Shown here piece by piece: positions 43,284 through 51,974 of a DNA stretch of 64,000 bases; position 1 is the stretch's first letter, and every line of letters starts with the position of its first letter. Source of the stretch: Planctomyces sp. SH-PL62 (GTDB taxonomy: Bacteria > Planctomycetota > Planctomycetia > Isosphaerales > Isosphaeraceae). The stretch is taken from NCBI RefSeq assembly GCF_001610895.1, contig NZ_CP011273.1, forward strand, positions 5,456,001 through 5,520,000, read 5' to 3'. The notes below the pieces were generated by a model. The model saw only the letters and a program-made list of their open reading frames with translations. It searched no databases and was not told the DNA's origin. The translations under genes were made by a program, and so were the position numbers.

Positions 43284-44300
43284 TCACGCGCGGGCCGGTT
43301 CGAGCTTCAGGAGGGCCTCGGCGATCTGGACGGCGTTGGTGGCGGCGCCCTTGCGGAGGTTGTCGCTGACGCACCAGAACAGGAGGGCGTTGGGGTTCTT
43401 GAGGTCGTTGCGGGCGCGGCCGACGAAGACGTCGTCGCGGCCCTCGGCGGCGGCGGCGAGCGGGTATTGCAGGGCGGCGGGGTCGTCGACGACGGTGAGG
43501 CCGGGGAACGCGCGCCAGAGGGCCAGGGCGGCCTCGGCGGTGATCGGGCGTTCGGTCTCGATCAGGATGGATTCGCTGTGGGAGTAGGAGACCGGGACCC
43601 GGACGCACGTCGGGCAGACGTCGATGGCGTCGTCGCCCAGGATCTTCCGGGTCTCGTTCACCATCTTCATTTCTTCCTTGGTGAACCCGTTCGGGAGGAA
43701 GTCGTCGATCTGGGGGAGGCAGTTGTTGAAGATCGGGTGGGCGAACTTGGCGGGGGCGGGGATGGCCTCGCCCCGGCCCCAGGCGCGGGTCTGGCTCTCG
43801 AACTCGTCGACCCCCTTCTGGCCGGCGCCCGAGGCCGACTGGTAGGTGCTGACGACCACGCGGAGGACCTTGAAGGCGTCGTGCAGGGGCTTCAGCGCGA
43901 CGACCATCTGGATCGTCGAGCAGTTGGGGTTGGCGATGATCCCCTTGTTGCGGGCGATGTCCTGGGGGTTGACCTCGGGGACGACGAGCGGGACGTCGGG
44001 GTCCATGCGGAAGGCGCTGGAGTTGTCGACGACGACCGCGCCGGCGGCGGCGGCGATCGGGCTCCACTCGCGGGAGACGCCGGCGGGGACGCTGGAGAGG
44101 ACGACGTCGACCCCCCGGAAGGCCTCCCTGGAGATCGGTCGGACCGGGTGCGACTCGCCGCGGAACGTCACCGTCTTGCCCGCGCTGCGCTCGGAGGCCA
44201 GGAACTGGATGGCGGAGACGGGGAAGTTCCGCTCCTCGAGCAGGCGGATCATCCGCTCGCCCACGGCGCCGCTGGCGCCGACGACGGCTACGTTCTTCAC
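43284..44300 (-). CDS. asd: Aspartate-semialdehyde dehydrogenase
   Basis: Reduces beta-aspartyl phosphate to aspartate semialdehyde with NADPH, feeding lysine, methionine and threonine synthesis and diaminopimelate for cell walls. The 338 residues carry the Rossmann opening KNVAVVGASGAVGERMIRLL, DNSSAFRMDPDVPLVVPEVN, the catalytic Cys127 in IIANPNCSTIQ, YQSASGAGQKG and the catalytic His241 region RVPVSYSHSES. Length and motifs match the bacterial type. It is divergent from purD with a 333-bp gap. The 44301-44633 gap holds a TTAGAAT -10-like element and a GGCTATTC motif near the purD start, but no gene. Confidence 0.95.
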   Translation of the reverse strand: MKNVAVVGASGAVGERMIRLLEERNFPVSAIQFLASERSAGKTVTFRGESHPVRPISREAFRGVDVVLSSVPAGVSREWSPIAAAAGAVVVDNSSAFRMDPDVPLVVPEVNPQDIARNKGIIANPNCSTIQMVVALKPLHDAFKVLRVVVSTYQSASGAGQKGVDEFESQTRAWGRGEAIPAPAKFAHPIFNNCLPQIDDFLPNGFTKEEMKMVNETRKILGDDAIDVCPTCVRVPVSYSHSESILIETERPITAEAALALWRAFPGLTVVDDPAALQYPLAAAAEGRDDVFVGRARNDLKNPNALLFWCVSDNLRKGAATNAVQIAEALLKLEPARA

Positions 44301-44633
44301 GGTCGAGTTCTCCGGATGTTGGGGGGCGGGTCGCGCCCCGGTTCTCGCGGCGGCGGCGGTGCGGGCCGATTCTTCTCCATCTTACGATCCCGCGGGCCGC
44401 GACGCCACGCGAAGCGGTCGGCCGGGTCGTCTCCGGGAAACGGTCCTGTGCGCGGCGGGGGGGGGATTATTAGAATGGGAGTCGAGGTTCAGACAGCGTG
44501 CCTTCGGCCAGGACGAGGACGGGTCGGCCGCCCCCGAGGCGTCCTCGCCGTCCCGCGCCGAGCGACGATCTCAAGTCGCTTGGACGCGAGCGTCGCCCGC
44601 GAGGTTCGGGCTATTCTCCGGGGAGTCGACGTC

Positions 44634-46145
44634 GTGAAAGTCTTGGTCATCGGCAAGGGGGGACGCGAGCACGCCTTGTGCTGGAAGCTCAAGCAGTCGC
44701 CGCGGGTCACCGCGGTCTACTGCGCCCCGGGGAACGCGGGCACGGCGATCGACGTCCAGAACGTCGCCATCGAGCCCGGCGACCAGCGCGGACTGGCGCA
44801 GTTCGTCCGCCGCGAGGGGATCGGCCTGACGGTCGTCGGCCCGGAGGAGCCGCTGGCGAAGGGCCTGGTCGACTTCTTCCAGCGCGAGGGGCTGCGGATC
44901 TTCGGCCCCCGTCGCGACGCGGCCGAGCTGGAGGGGAGCAAGGTCTTCGCCAAGGAGCTGATGCGCCAGGCCGGCATCCCGACGGCCGACTACCGGATCT
45001 TCCGGGGCGCGCCCGACGCCGAGCACTACATCCTCTCGCGCGAGGTCGCCCTGATCGTCCGCTCGCGCGGCCGGTCGATGATCCGCAACACGATCCACTG
45101 CCGCACCGCGGCCGAGACGCTGGAGGCCGTCGAGCGCATCCTCGACCCCCGCGAGATGCTCGGCCCCGGCGTCCAGGTCGAGATCGAGGACCGGGGCGTC
45201 CGCAAGTCCTACAGCACCTACGCCGAGGCCCGCGAGTACGTCCTCAACTGCCCCCTGGGCCTGGTCGTCAAGGCCGACGGCCTGGCGGCCGGCAAGGGGG
45301 TCTACGTCTGCGGGACGCTCCGCCAGGCCCTGGAGGCCATCGACCAGATCATGGTCCGCCGGCTCTACGGCCAGGCCGGCGACCGCGTGCTCATCGAGGA
45401 GCGGCTCGACGGCCGCGAGACCAGCGTCCTGGCCCTGACCGACGGACGCACCATCGTCCCCCTGGTCTCCAGCCAGGACTACAAGCGCGCCCTCGACGGC
45501 GACGAAGGGCCGAACACCGGCGGCATGGGCGCCTTCTCCCCCACCCCGATGGTCACCTCGGAGTTGATGCTGGAGGTCGAGCGCGAGATCCTCGTCCCCA
45601 TCGTCCACGCCCTGAAGCGGGCCAGGAAGCCGTTCCGGGGGGTCCTCTACGCCGGGTTGATGCTCACCAACCAGGGGCCCAAGGTCCTGGAATTCAACGT
45701 CCGGTTCGGCGACCCCGAGACCCAGGTGATCCTCATGCGGCTCCAGTCCGACCTGCTCGACGCCCTGGAGGCGGTCGTCGACGAGCGGTTGGACCAGGTC
45801 GAGCTGCGGTGGGACCCCCGCCCCGCCGTGACGGTCGTGATGGCCGCCGAGGGCTATCCCGGCCCCTACGAGCGGAGCAAGTGGATCCAGAACGTTGCCG
45901 CCGCCGACCAGCTCCCCGACGTCAAGGTCTTCCACGCCGGCACCAAGATCCGGCCCGACCCCGAGGCCGGCCGCGAACCCCGGATCGTCTCCGACGGCGG
46001 CCGGGTCCTCAACGTCACCGCCCTGGGCGACGACCTGGCCAAGGCCCGCGAGCGGGCCTACCAGGCCGTGAAAACCATCCGGTTCCCGGGGGGCGTCTAC
46101 CGCCGCGACATCGCCGAGGACCCCGACAAGGCCCCCGGCGCCTGA
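44634..46145 (+). CDS. purD: Phosphoribosylamine-glycine ligase with an internal insertion
   Basis: ATP-grasp enzyme making GAR in purine synthesis. The N-domain has MKVLVIGKGGREHALCWKL and VYCAPGNAGTA; the ATP-grasp core has VGPEEPLAKGLVD, GLVVKADGLAAGKGVYV, LIEERLDGRETSVLALTDG, YKRALDGDEGPNTGGMGAFSP and EFNVRFGDPETQV. At 503 residues it is about 75 longer than typical PurD (about 420-430). The extra part (about 131-193) lies between PTADYRIFR and CPLGLVVKADG and contains REVALIVRSRGRSMIRNTIH and GVQVEIEDRGVRKSYST. Start is a GTG at 44634, since KVLVIGKGG must be at the N-terminus. It is divergent from asd and convergent with the next gene. Confidence 0.9.
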   Translation: MKVLVIGKGGREHALCWKLKQSPRVTAVYCAPGNAGTAIDVQNVAIEPGDQRGLAQFVRREGIGLTVVGPEEPLAKGLVDFFQREGLRIFGPRRDAAELEGSKVFAKELMRQAGIPTADYRIFRGAPDAEHYILSREVALIVRSRGRSMIRNTIHCRTAAETLEAVERILDPREMLGPGVQVEIEDRGVRKSYSTYAEAREYVLNCPLGLVVKADGLAAGKGVYVCGTLRQALEAIDQIMVRRLYGQAGDRVLIEERLDGRETSVLALTDGRTIVPLVSSQDYKRALDGDEGPNTGGMGAFSPTPMVTSELMLEVEREILVPIVHALKRARKPFRGVLYAGLMLTNQGPKVLEFNVRFGDPETQVILMRLQSDLLDALEAVVDERLDQVELRWDPRPAVTVVMAAEGYPGPYERSKWIQNVAAADQLPDVKVFHAGTKIRPDPEAGREPRIVSDGGRVLNVTALGDDLAKARERAYQAVKTIRFPGGVYRRDIAEDPDKAPGA

Positions 46146-46191
46146 CCGCGCCGAATCGAATCCCGCCCGGTCGCCGTCCGCCGAGCCGCCG

Positions 46192-47964
46192 TCAGACCTT
46201 CCAGAGGCCCTTCAAGGCCTTCTGAGCCTTGCCGTAGTTGAGCTTGCGGTTGAACGGCGCGGTGTCGACCTTGGGCGGGAAGGCCGCGCCCTTGACGACG
46301 TCGACGTGCTTGGCGAAGAACGCGGTGTCCGAGGGGACGTCGGGCGAGACCAGCGTCCCCTGGATGGCCGAGTTGTCGACCTCGCCCTCGAGCTTGACGT
46401 TGATGTACCCGCGCGGCAGGACTACGTTCTCCGGGGCCCCGAAGGGGAACCGCTTCGTGGTCACCTGCTGGAACTCGCCCGGGTCGTTCAGGCCGGACGG
46501 GTCGGGGTCGACCGACACCGAGACCACCGAGCTGACCACGCTGCCGGCGATCTGGGCGTTGATCCCGCCGCCGCCGTGGGCCGAGGGGAGCGACGCCCCC
46601 GCGATGTTGCTGAACGTCCGGTTGTCGATCGCCTTGGGGGCCACGCCGTTGAAGGCGCCGCCGCCCGCCGAGAAGACCGAGCCGGGCGAGACCGCCTCGG
46701 CCGTCAGGGTCTGCGTGTAGCCCGACTGGATCAGCGAGTTGACCAGGTCGGCGCCGAGCTTGAGGTTGTCGAGCGTCCGCGAGACCGTCACCTTCGAGTT
46801 CACCGCGCCCCGGTTGGCGTGCAGGTGCTGGATCCACTGCGAGTTGATGACCACGTTGTCCATGCCCCGGCCGAACGACACGTCGCGCGAGCCGCCGGGG
46901 GCGATCAGCATGACGTTGTCCGTCTCGCCGCCGATCAGGAAGTTGGTCACCTTGGGGTCCAGCGTATCCCCCGGGCTGCCGCTGAAGATGCTGGTCGCGA
47001 TGGCGAAGGTGGTGAAGTTGGTGGCGGGGCCGCCGACCCGGACGTAGCCGATCTGGCCGGTCACCTCGCCCGCCTGCGACACCAGGTAGGTGCCGCCGGC
47101 CGTGGGCGTGTCGGCCGTCGCGTCGAACTGCGTCGGCGCCAGGCCGTTCGCCGTGTTGCCGTCGATCTGGTTGGCCTGGAACAGGTTGATCCGGCCGGTC
47201 ACCAGGAACGTCACGCTCTGCTGGTTGACGGTCGTCGTGGTGTTGCCCTGGTTGGTCGAGGTCGACGTGCCCGCGTTGGTGGTCACGCGGTCGACGATGA
47301 TGCTCGTGCCGGTGGTGACCGGCAGGCCCAGGTTGACCACGAACTCGTTCTTCTGCGCCGAGGCGACCAGGGGCGTGGCGCCGGCGGGGGTGTAGTTGAC
47401 GTCGACGCCGCCGAAGCGGAGGACGTTCACCCCCTCGGGCGCGGTGATGCCGCCGGCGAGGAAGAAGCCCGAGTGGATGTCGGACGAGACCGTCGACGCC
47501 GTGGAACTGGTCCGGCCCAGCCAGAAGTCGGGCATGTCCACCAGGGCGATGCCGTTCTGGGCCGTCGTCCCCCGGCGCTGGACGTTGTTGGCGTCGATCT
47601 GGCCGAACGCCCCGTTGTTCTGGATGTTCAGGTTCTGGAAGAAGACCTTGCCGTCTCCCCCCCCCGCCGCTTCCACCCGGCCCACCAGCCGGCTGGAATG
47701 CGAGACCGTCCCGGCGACCGTGATCGTGTGGATCAGGTCGGGCGTGGCCGAGTTCGCCTTGGTGAAGGCCTGGCCGGTCGGGTCCACGACGTTGATCGTG
47801 CCCGGCCCGTAGAGGGTCAGCGTCCAGCGGTCGCCGTCCGCGTCCGTGCCGGAGACCGAGGCCGACGGGATCGTCGAGAGCGACGACAGCACTCGTCGGG
47901 TTTCCAGGCCCTCGGCCATGGGCCGAAGAGATCGTCTCGAAGGCTTTGGCTTACGCGTCCACAT
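46192..47964 (-). CDS. Large secreted beta-rich protein with LEPR-XLL-like N-terminus
   Basis: A 590-residue probable surface protein. The N-terminus MWTRKPKPSRRSLRPMAEGLETRRVLSS resembles the LEPR-XLL-type planctomycete N-terminal motif (here LETRRVLSS, about 20-28), which is linked to export or surface sorting in that phylum. The rest is rich in Thr, Asn, Ser, Gly and Val without Cys, forming short beta strands as in beta-helix surface proteins; phrases such as NVVDPTGQAFTKANSATPD and VIVDRVTTNAGTSTSTNQGNTTTTV are typical. No enzymatic motif is seen. It is preceded by AAGGGGA eleven bases before the ATG. The 460 bp before it (47965-48424) hold no other gene. Confidence 0.7.
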   Translation of the reverse strand: MWTRKPKPSRRSLRPMAEGLETRRVLSSLSTIPSASVSGTDADGDRWTLTLYGPGTINVVDPTGQAFTKANSATPDLIHTITVAGTVSHSSRLVGRVEAAGGGDGKVFFQNLNIQNNGAFGQIDANNVQRRGTTAQNGIALVDMPDFWLGRTSSTASTVSSDIHSGFFLAGGITAPEGVNVLRFGGVDVNYTPAGATPLVASAQKNEFVVNLGLPVTTGTSIIVDRVTTNAGTSTSTNQGNTTTTVNQQSVTFLVTGRINLFQANQIDGNTANGLAPTQFDATADTPTAGGTYLVSQAGEVTGQIGYVRVGGPATNFTTFAIATSIFSGSPGDTLDPKVTNFLIGGETDNVMLIAPGGSRDVSFGRGMDNVVINSQWIQHLHANRGAVNSKVTVSRTLDNLKLGADLVNSLIQSGYTQTLTAEAVSPGSVFSAGGGAFNGVAPKAIDNRTFSNIAGASLPSAHGGGGINAQIAGSVVSSVVSVSVDPDPSGLNDPGEFQQVTTKRFPFGAPENVVLPRGYINVKLEGEVDNSAIQGTLVSPDVPSDTAFFAKHVDVVKGAAFPPKVDTAPFNRKLNYGKAQKALKGLWKV

Positions 47965-48424
47965 GGATCAATTCCCCTTAGCCACGAGGCTCGTCCGGGC
48001 TCGGATTCGCGGGTGCCCCCGGAACGGCCGCCCGAGGCGTCGACTCCATCCAGCATTCGTCCCGGCCCCGGTCGGATCAGACGTGCATCCAGGAAGCGGG
48101 CGACGAGACGTAGGCGGCCACCCCTCGCGGGGAGATGACCCTGGAGATTCGGCACGCCTTGTTCGATAATCGGTTCGCCGACGGGAGCCCTTGAGAAATT
48201 CGTCAAATTCGGCGCATCCGGCGCAGGACGAACAGGGCCACCCCTTCTATCGGCCTGCACCTCAAGTTTTCGTGAGTGTTGGGGGAGGGAACCCTTCGGG
48301 GACGTCGGGGGGGCGGGTCGCCCACCCATCCGGGATCGCGCCCGAAACGACAGGCCCAGGACGGGCCGGGAGGGCGGCGGGGCTCAAGGAGGAGCCCGAA
48401 GTTGATGGGAAGGATTGTCTTGCG

Positions 48425-48832
48425 ATGAGCGACTCTCCGGGCGGGCGACGGCGTGGCTCGGTCCATATCACGCGGCAGCGGGCCTCGCGGCTCTACCGGC
48501 TGGTTCGCCTGCTGGCCGAGCGGCCCCGGACCCGCGAGGAGGTCCTCAAGAGCCTGGCGATCGGCCTGCGCACGTTCTATCGCGAGCTCGACCTGCTCAA
48601 GCGTCGGGGCCTCAAGGTCCAGCACAAGGACAAGCTCTACACCCTCGCCTCCACGGCCGACCAGGCCGAGGGCCGCCTCCCCTTCCCAGACCCCCAGCTC
48701 AGCTTCGCCGAGATGGCCGAACTCGCCCGTTGCGACGGCGAGGCCGGTCGCCGCCTCGCCGCACTCCTCGCCGCCGTCACCGACCAGACCCTCGCCCCCC
48801 CCGCCCGGAAGCGACGGACCGGCGGCCGCTAG
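48425..48832 (+). CDS. HTH DNA-binding protein (WYL-type N-terminal HTH)
   Basis: A 135-residue putative transcription regulator with one winged helix-turn-helix: RLYRLVRLLAERPRTREEVLKSLAIGLRTFYRELDLLKRRGLKV (about 21-66), closest to the HTH_11 domain at the front of WYL-domain regulators. No WYL domain follows; the C-terminal 70 residues (PFPDPQLSFAEMAELARCDGEAGRRLAALLAAV) are helical. It could therefore be a truncated or stand-alone form. A GGGAAGGA motif precedes the ATG. It is divergent from the large secreted protein and co-directional with ilvD, 190 bp upstream of it. Target genes are unknown. Confidence 0.7.
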   Translation: MSDSPGGRRRGSVHITRQRASRLYRLVRLLAERPRTREEVLKSLAIGLRTFYRELDLLKRRGLKVQHKDKLYTLASTADQAEGRLPFPDPQLSFAEMAELARCDGEAGRRLAALLAAVTDQTLAPPARKRRTGGR

Positions 48833-49022
48833 CCCCGCGCCTCGGGCGTCGCTCCAGAGCCTGGAGGTCCTCCCGGGCGGGCTCCGCGGGAACTTCGCAT
48901 TCGAGGGCCGCACTCCCCGCCCCTAGCCGGCTTGGAGGGCGAGGGGCCGTTTTGCTACGATCGAGGGTCGCAGAGACGGTCCCCCCTGCCCCCAGACGGT
49001 CGGCCCGACCGAGGACGATGAC

Positions 49023-50921
49023 ATGCGTTCCGATACGATCAAGCAAGGCGACGCCCGCGCCGCGCATCGCAGCCTGTTGCGCGCCACCGGCGTCCGCGAG
49101 GACGACTGGAAGAAGCCCTTCATCGCCATCTGCAACAGCCACGTCGACATCATCCCGGGCCACGTCCACCTCCAGGAGGTCGGCAACTACGTCAAGGAGT
49201 GCGTGCGGGCCGCGGGGGGGGTGCCGTTCCTCTTCAACACGATCGGCGTCGACGACGGCATCGCGATGGGCCACGGCGGGATGAAGTACTCGCTCCCCTC
49301 CCGCGAGCTGATCGCCGACTCCGTCGAGACGATGATCAACGCCCACATGTTCGACGGCATGATCTGCATCCCCAACTGCGACAAGATCGTGCCGGGGATG
49401 TTCATGGGCGCCATGCGGGTGAACGTCCCCACCGTCTTCGTCTCGGGGGGGCCGATGGAGGCCGGCAAGACGGCCGACGGCAAGACGGTCGACCTGATCG
49501 ACGCCTTCATCGGCGGCGTGCAGAAGGCCCGCGGCGAGATGTCGGCCGAGGAGCTGGACGCCATCGAGAAGGCCGCCTGCCCCACCTGCGGCAGCTGCTC
49601 CGGCATGTTCACCGCCAACAGCATGAACTGCCTGGCCGAAGCCCTGGGCCTGGCCCTCCCCGGCAACGGCACCCTGCTGGCCACCTCCGCCGACCGCAGG
49701 GTCCTGTTCCAGGACGCGTCCCGCCGGATCGTCGAGATGGCCATGGAGTTCAACCGCGTCGGCGAGGGCCACGGCCTGCTCCCGCGCGAGATCGCCACGG
49801 CCGCCGCGTTCGACAACTCCATGATCCTCGACATGGCGATGGGGGGGAGCACCAACACCGTCCTCCACATCCTCGCCATCGCCCACGAGGCGGGCGTCCC
49901 GTTCACCCTCGACCGGATCGACGAGCTCAGCAAGAAGACCCCCAACATCTGCAAGGTCAGCCCGTCGAGCAGCTATCACGTCGAGGACGTCGCCCGCGCC
50001 GGCGGCATCCACACCATCCTCGGCGAAGTCGCCCGCGGCTGCCCCGGCCTGCTGGACCTGACCGCCAGCACCGTCACCGGCAAGACCCTCGGCGAGAACA
50101 TCGAGGCCTACGACGTCCGCAGCGCCGCGGCCGTCCCGGCGGCCCTGAGGATGGCCAGGGTCCGACCCGGCGGCGAGCGGTCCTCCCAGGCGTGGTCGGT
50201 CCCGGCCGTCGCCGACGCCGGGTCGCAGGTCGCCGGCCTGGCCCTGCTCGACTCCGAGGGTGAATCCGCGGCCCCGCAAGACGGCGGCAACGGCGACGGC
50301 TCGACGAACGACGGCTTCGACCCGTTCGACGTGATCCGGCCGGTCGACAAGGCCTACTCCCAGACCGGCGGCCTGACGATGCTCAAGGGGAACCTCGCCC
50401 CCGACGGCGCGGTGGTCAAGACGGCGGGCGTCGACCCCAAGATGCTCAAGCACACCGGCCCGGCCGTCATCTTCGAGAGCGAGGAAGACGCCTACAACGG
50501 CATCGTCTTCGGCAAGGTCAAGCCCGGCGACGTCATCGTCATCCGTTATGAAGGCCCGCGCGGCGGCCCCGGCATGCAGGAGATGCTCGCCCCCACCACG
50601 GCCGTCAAGGGCTCCGGCCTCGACGACTGCTGCGCCCTCATCACCGACGGCCGCTTCTCCGGCGGCACCGCCGGCGCGTCGATCGGCCACGTCAGCCCCG
50701 AGGCCGCCGTCGGCGGCCCCATCGGCCTGATCCAGGACGGCGACGTCGTCGAGATCGACATCCCCAACGGCAAGCTCGCCGTCCGCCTCTCCGACGACGA
50801 ACTCGCCGCCCGCCGCGAAGCCTGGCAGCCCCGCCCCTCCAAGTTCCGGACCGGCTGGCTCGCCCGCTACCAGAAGCTCGCCACCAGCGCCGACACCGGT
50901 GCGATCCTCAAGTGCGACTGA
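49023..50921 (+). CDS. ilvD: Dihydroxy-acid dehydratase with an internal insertion
   Basis: Fe-S enzyme of valine, leucine and isoleucine synthesis; dehydrates 2,3-dihydroxy-3-methylbutanoate and its homologue. The cluster Cys are C37 ([11 protein letters not shown]), C119 ([10 protein letters not shown]) and the CPTCGSC group (186-192); [20 protein letters not shown] and [19 protein letters not shown] are also conserved. At 632 residues it is about 60-70 longer than E. coli IlvD. The extra stretch (about 373-432), with [20 protein letters not shown] and a low-complexity [11 protein letters not shown], lies just before [17 protein letters not shown] recall similar insertions in other planctomycete enzymes. 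A GCTACGAT -10-like motif lies about 65 bp before the ATG. Confidence 0.93.
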   Translation: MRSDTIKQGDARAAHRSLLRATGVREDDWKKPFIAICNSHVDIIPGHVHLQEVGNYVKECVRAAGGVPFLFNTIGVDDGIAMGHGGMKYSLPSRELIADSVETMINAHMFDGMICIPNCDKIVPGMFMGAMRVNVPTVFVSGGPMEAGKTADGKTVDLIDAFIGGVQKARGEMSAEELDAIEKAACPTCGSCSGMFTANSMNCLAEALGLALPGNGTLLATSADRRVLFQDASRRIVEMAMEFNRVGEGHGLLPREIATAAAFDNSMILDMAMGGSTNTVLHILAIAHEAGVPFTLDRIDELSKKTPNICKVSPSSSYHVEDVARAGGIHTILGEVARGCPGLLDLTASTVTGKTLGENIEAYDVRSAAAVPAALRMARVRPGGERSSQAWSVPAVADAGSQVAGLALLDSEGESAAPQDGGNGDGSTNDGFDPFDVIRPVDKAYSQTGGLTMLKGNLAPDGAVVKTAGVDPKMLKHTGPAVIFESEEDAYNGIVFGKVKPGDVIVIRYEGPRGGPGMQEMLAPTTAVKGSGLDDCCALITDGRFSGGTAGASIGHVSPEAAVGGPIGLIQDGDVVEIDIPNGKLAVRLSDDELAARREAWQPRPSKFRTGWLARYQKLATSADTGAILKCD

Positions 50922-51065
50922 CCCGCACCGACGGGGCCCCAGATCGGGTTCGTTATTGGGTTCGTTCGCGCGTGCCGCGAACGAACCCATCAGCCGCAAG
51001 TCGATACACCGCAACAACATAAGCCCCGTTTTGGGCCCTTGAAAATTGGGTTCGTTCGGCGCGCT
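50922..51065. repeat. Palindromic repeat unit, intact copy
   Basis: A 13-bp perfect hairpin (GGGTTCGTTCGCG/CGCGAACGAACCC, 50958-50988, 5-nt loop) is followed after about 45 bp by a conserved tail (51034-51064) reading GGCCC, then AAAATTGGGTTCGTTCGG, then CGCGC. Both halves recur at 51251-51283 and 51329-51564, and the tail recurs, degenerate, at 12631-12653. It lies just after the ilvD stop. Open frames across it are artefacts of the repeat. Confidence 0.75.
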
Positions 51066-51250
51066 TTCCCCTGTCGTTCGCGCGGGGCCGGGAGCCGCGG
51101 GGACTTCCACCCCGTGGCCCCCGGGATTGTCCCGCGCCATAGGGCGATGTCGGGCGCGCTCTTCGGGCTCGTTCGCGCGGAACCGCCGTCGCGGGAACGA
51201 CGAGAGGCCGGGATGATCCGCGACACACGAACCACCTCCGCCGGGAGGAT

Positions 51251-51564
51251 TGGGTTCGTTCGCGCGCGCCGAGAACGAACCCATCGGCCATAATTCCTTA
51301 CTCAACAATAAGATAAGGCTCAACTTCGGCCCCGGAAATTGACACTCCTCACTTAACACCACCATCTCGGGGGGGCGGGAGACGGCGATCGGGGTGCCAC
51401 GGGTTCTCTGAACCCGTGGATCGGCGTCGGGCCGGCCCCGAGCCGTCGTCCGAATCCGCGGCCGGTCCACGGGTTCTGCGAACCCGTGGCACCCGAAGGT
51501 CTTCCGCCGGAACTCGGTGGAGTTTAGTGAGGAGTCTCCGGAAATTGGGTTCGTTCGGCGCGCC
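51251..51564. repeat. Second palindromic repeat unit, interrupted by an insertion
   Basis: Hairpin TGGGTTCGTTC...GAACGAACCCA (51251-51283) and 5' part of the tail (to 51340) continue at 51547 after a 198-bp insertion. Removing the insertion and one 8-bp duplicate restores a continuous copy matching the intact unit at 50958-51065. The rest of 50922-51974 contains no convincing gene. Confidence 0.75.
51341..51538. mobile_element. MITE-like element, 198 bp, with 8-bp target duplication
   Basis: Terminal inverted repeats of 23 bp match at 20 positions: left 51341-51363 (starts GACACTCCTCACT), right 51516-51538 (complement starts GAGACTCCTCACT). The flanks are the direct repeat CGGAAATT at 51333-51340 and 51539-51546. 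Internally, two 10-bp-stem hairpins (51397-51419 and 51467-51489) share the stem CCACGGGTTC and together form a larger 14-bp inverted repeat (51393-51406 with 51480-51493). No protein is encoded, so it must be mobilised by a transposase elsewhere, if at all. It inserted into another repeat. Confidence 0.8.
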
Positions 51565-51974
51565 TTACACCAAAATACGCGGTGGGTCCCAGTCCACAGG
51601 GCTCGCGGCGGGTCGTCCCGCGCGGCATCCCTTACCTGAATCTTGGTCCAGGATCGGGGATTGCGAACGGAGGCCAGGAATCCGGGTCTCAGTGGCCCCG
51701 GCGTCAACGGCTCGATCGCCGTCGTCGTCCTCCTCCTCGCCCTGATGCTCGGTTGGGCCGCGATGCGGATTGTCCGCCGGCCCGTACGCACCGTGTGGGC
51801 CCCGGTCACGGCGTACGGGCCTGGGATCCGTAGAGCGACGCACCGCCGGGCGACGATGGCCGGCGATGCATCGGCGATCCCTCGCGATTAACCGGAGAAA
51901 GTGGAACCGGGCGAGGCCGTGGCGGGCATAATAGGGAGGAAAAGGGCCGCTGACGAATCGCGAGGAGGTGTGCC

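Noticed and set aside
50953-51291. A minus-strand frame of 112 codons across the palindromic repeat
   Set aside because: The peptide is just the hairpin repeat translated (ERTQ-type ends at both sides); no independent coding evidence.
51643-51891. A possible 82-aa protein with one hydrophobic segment, TTG start
   Set aside because: Only one weak hydrophobic stretch, poor start, and located in a repeat-rich gap; not enough to call a gene.
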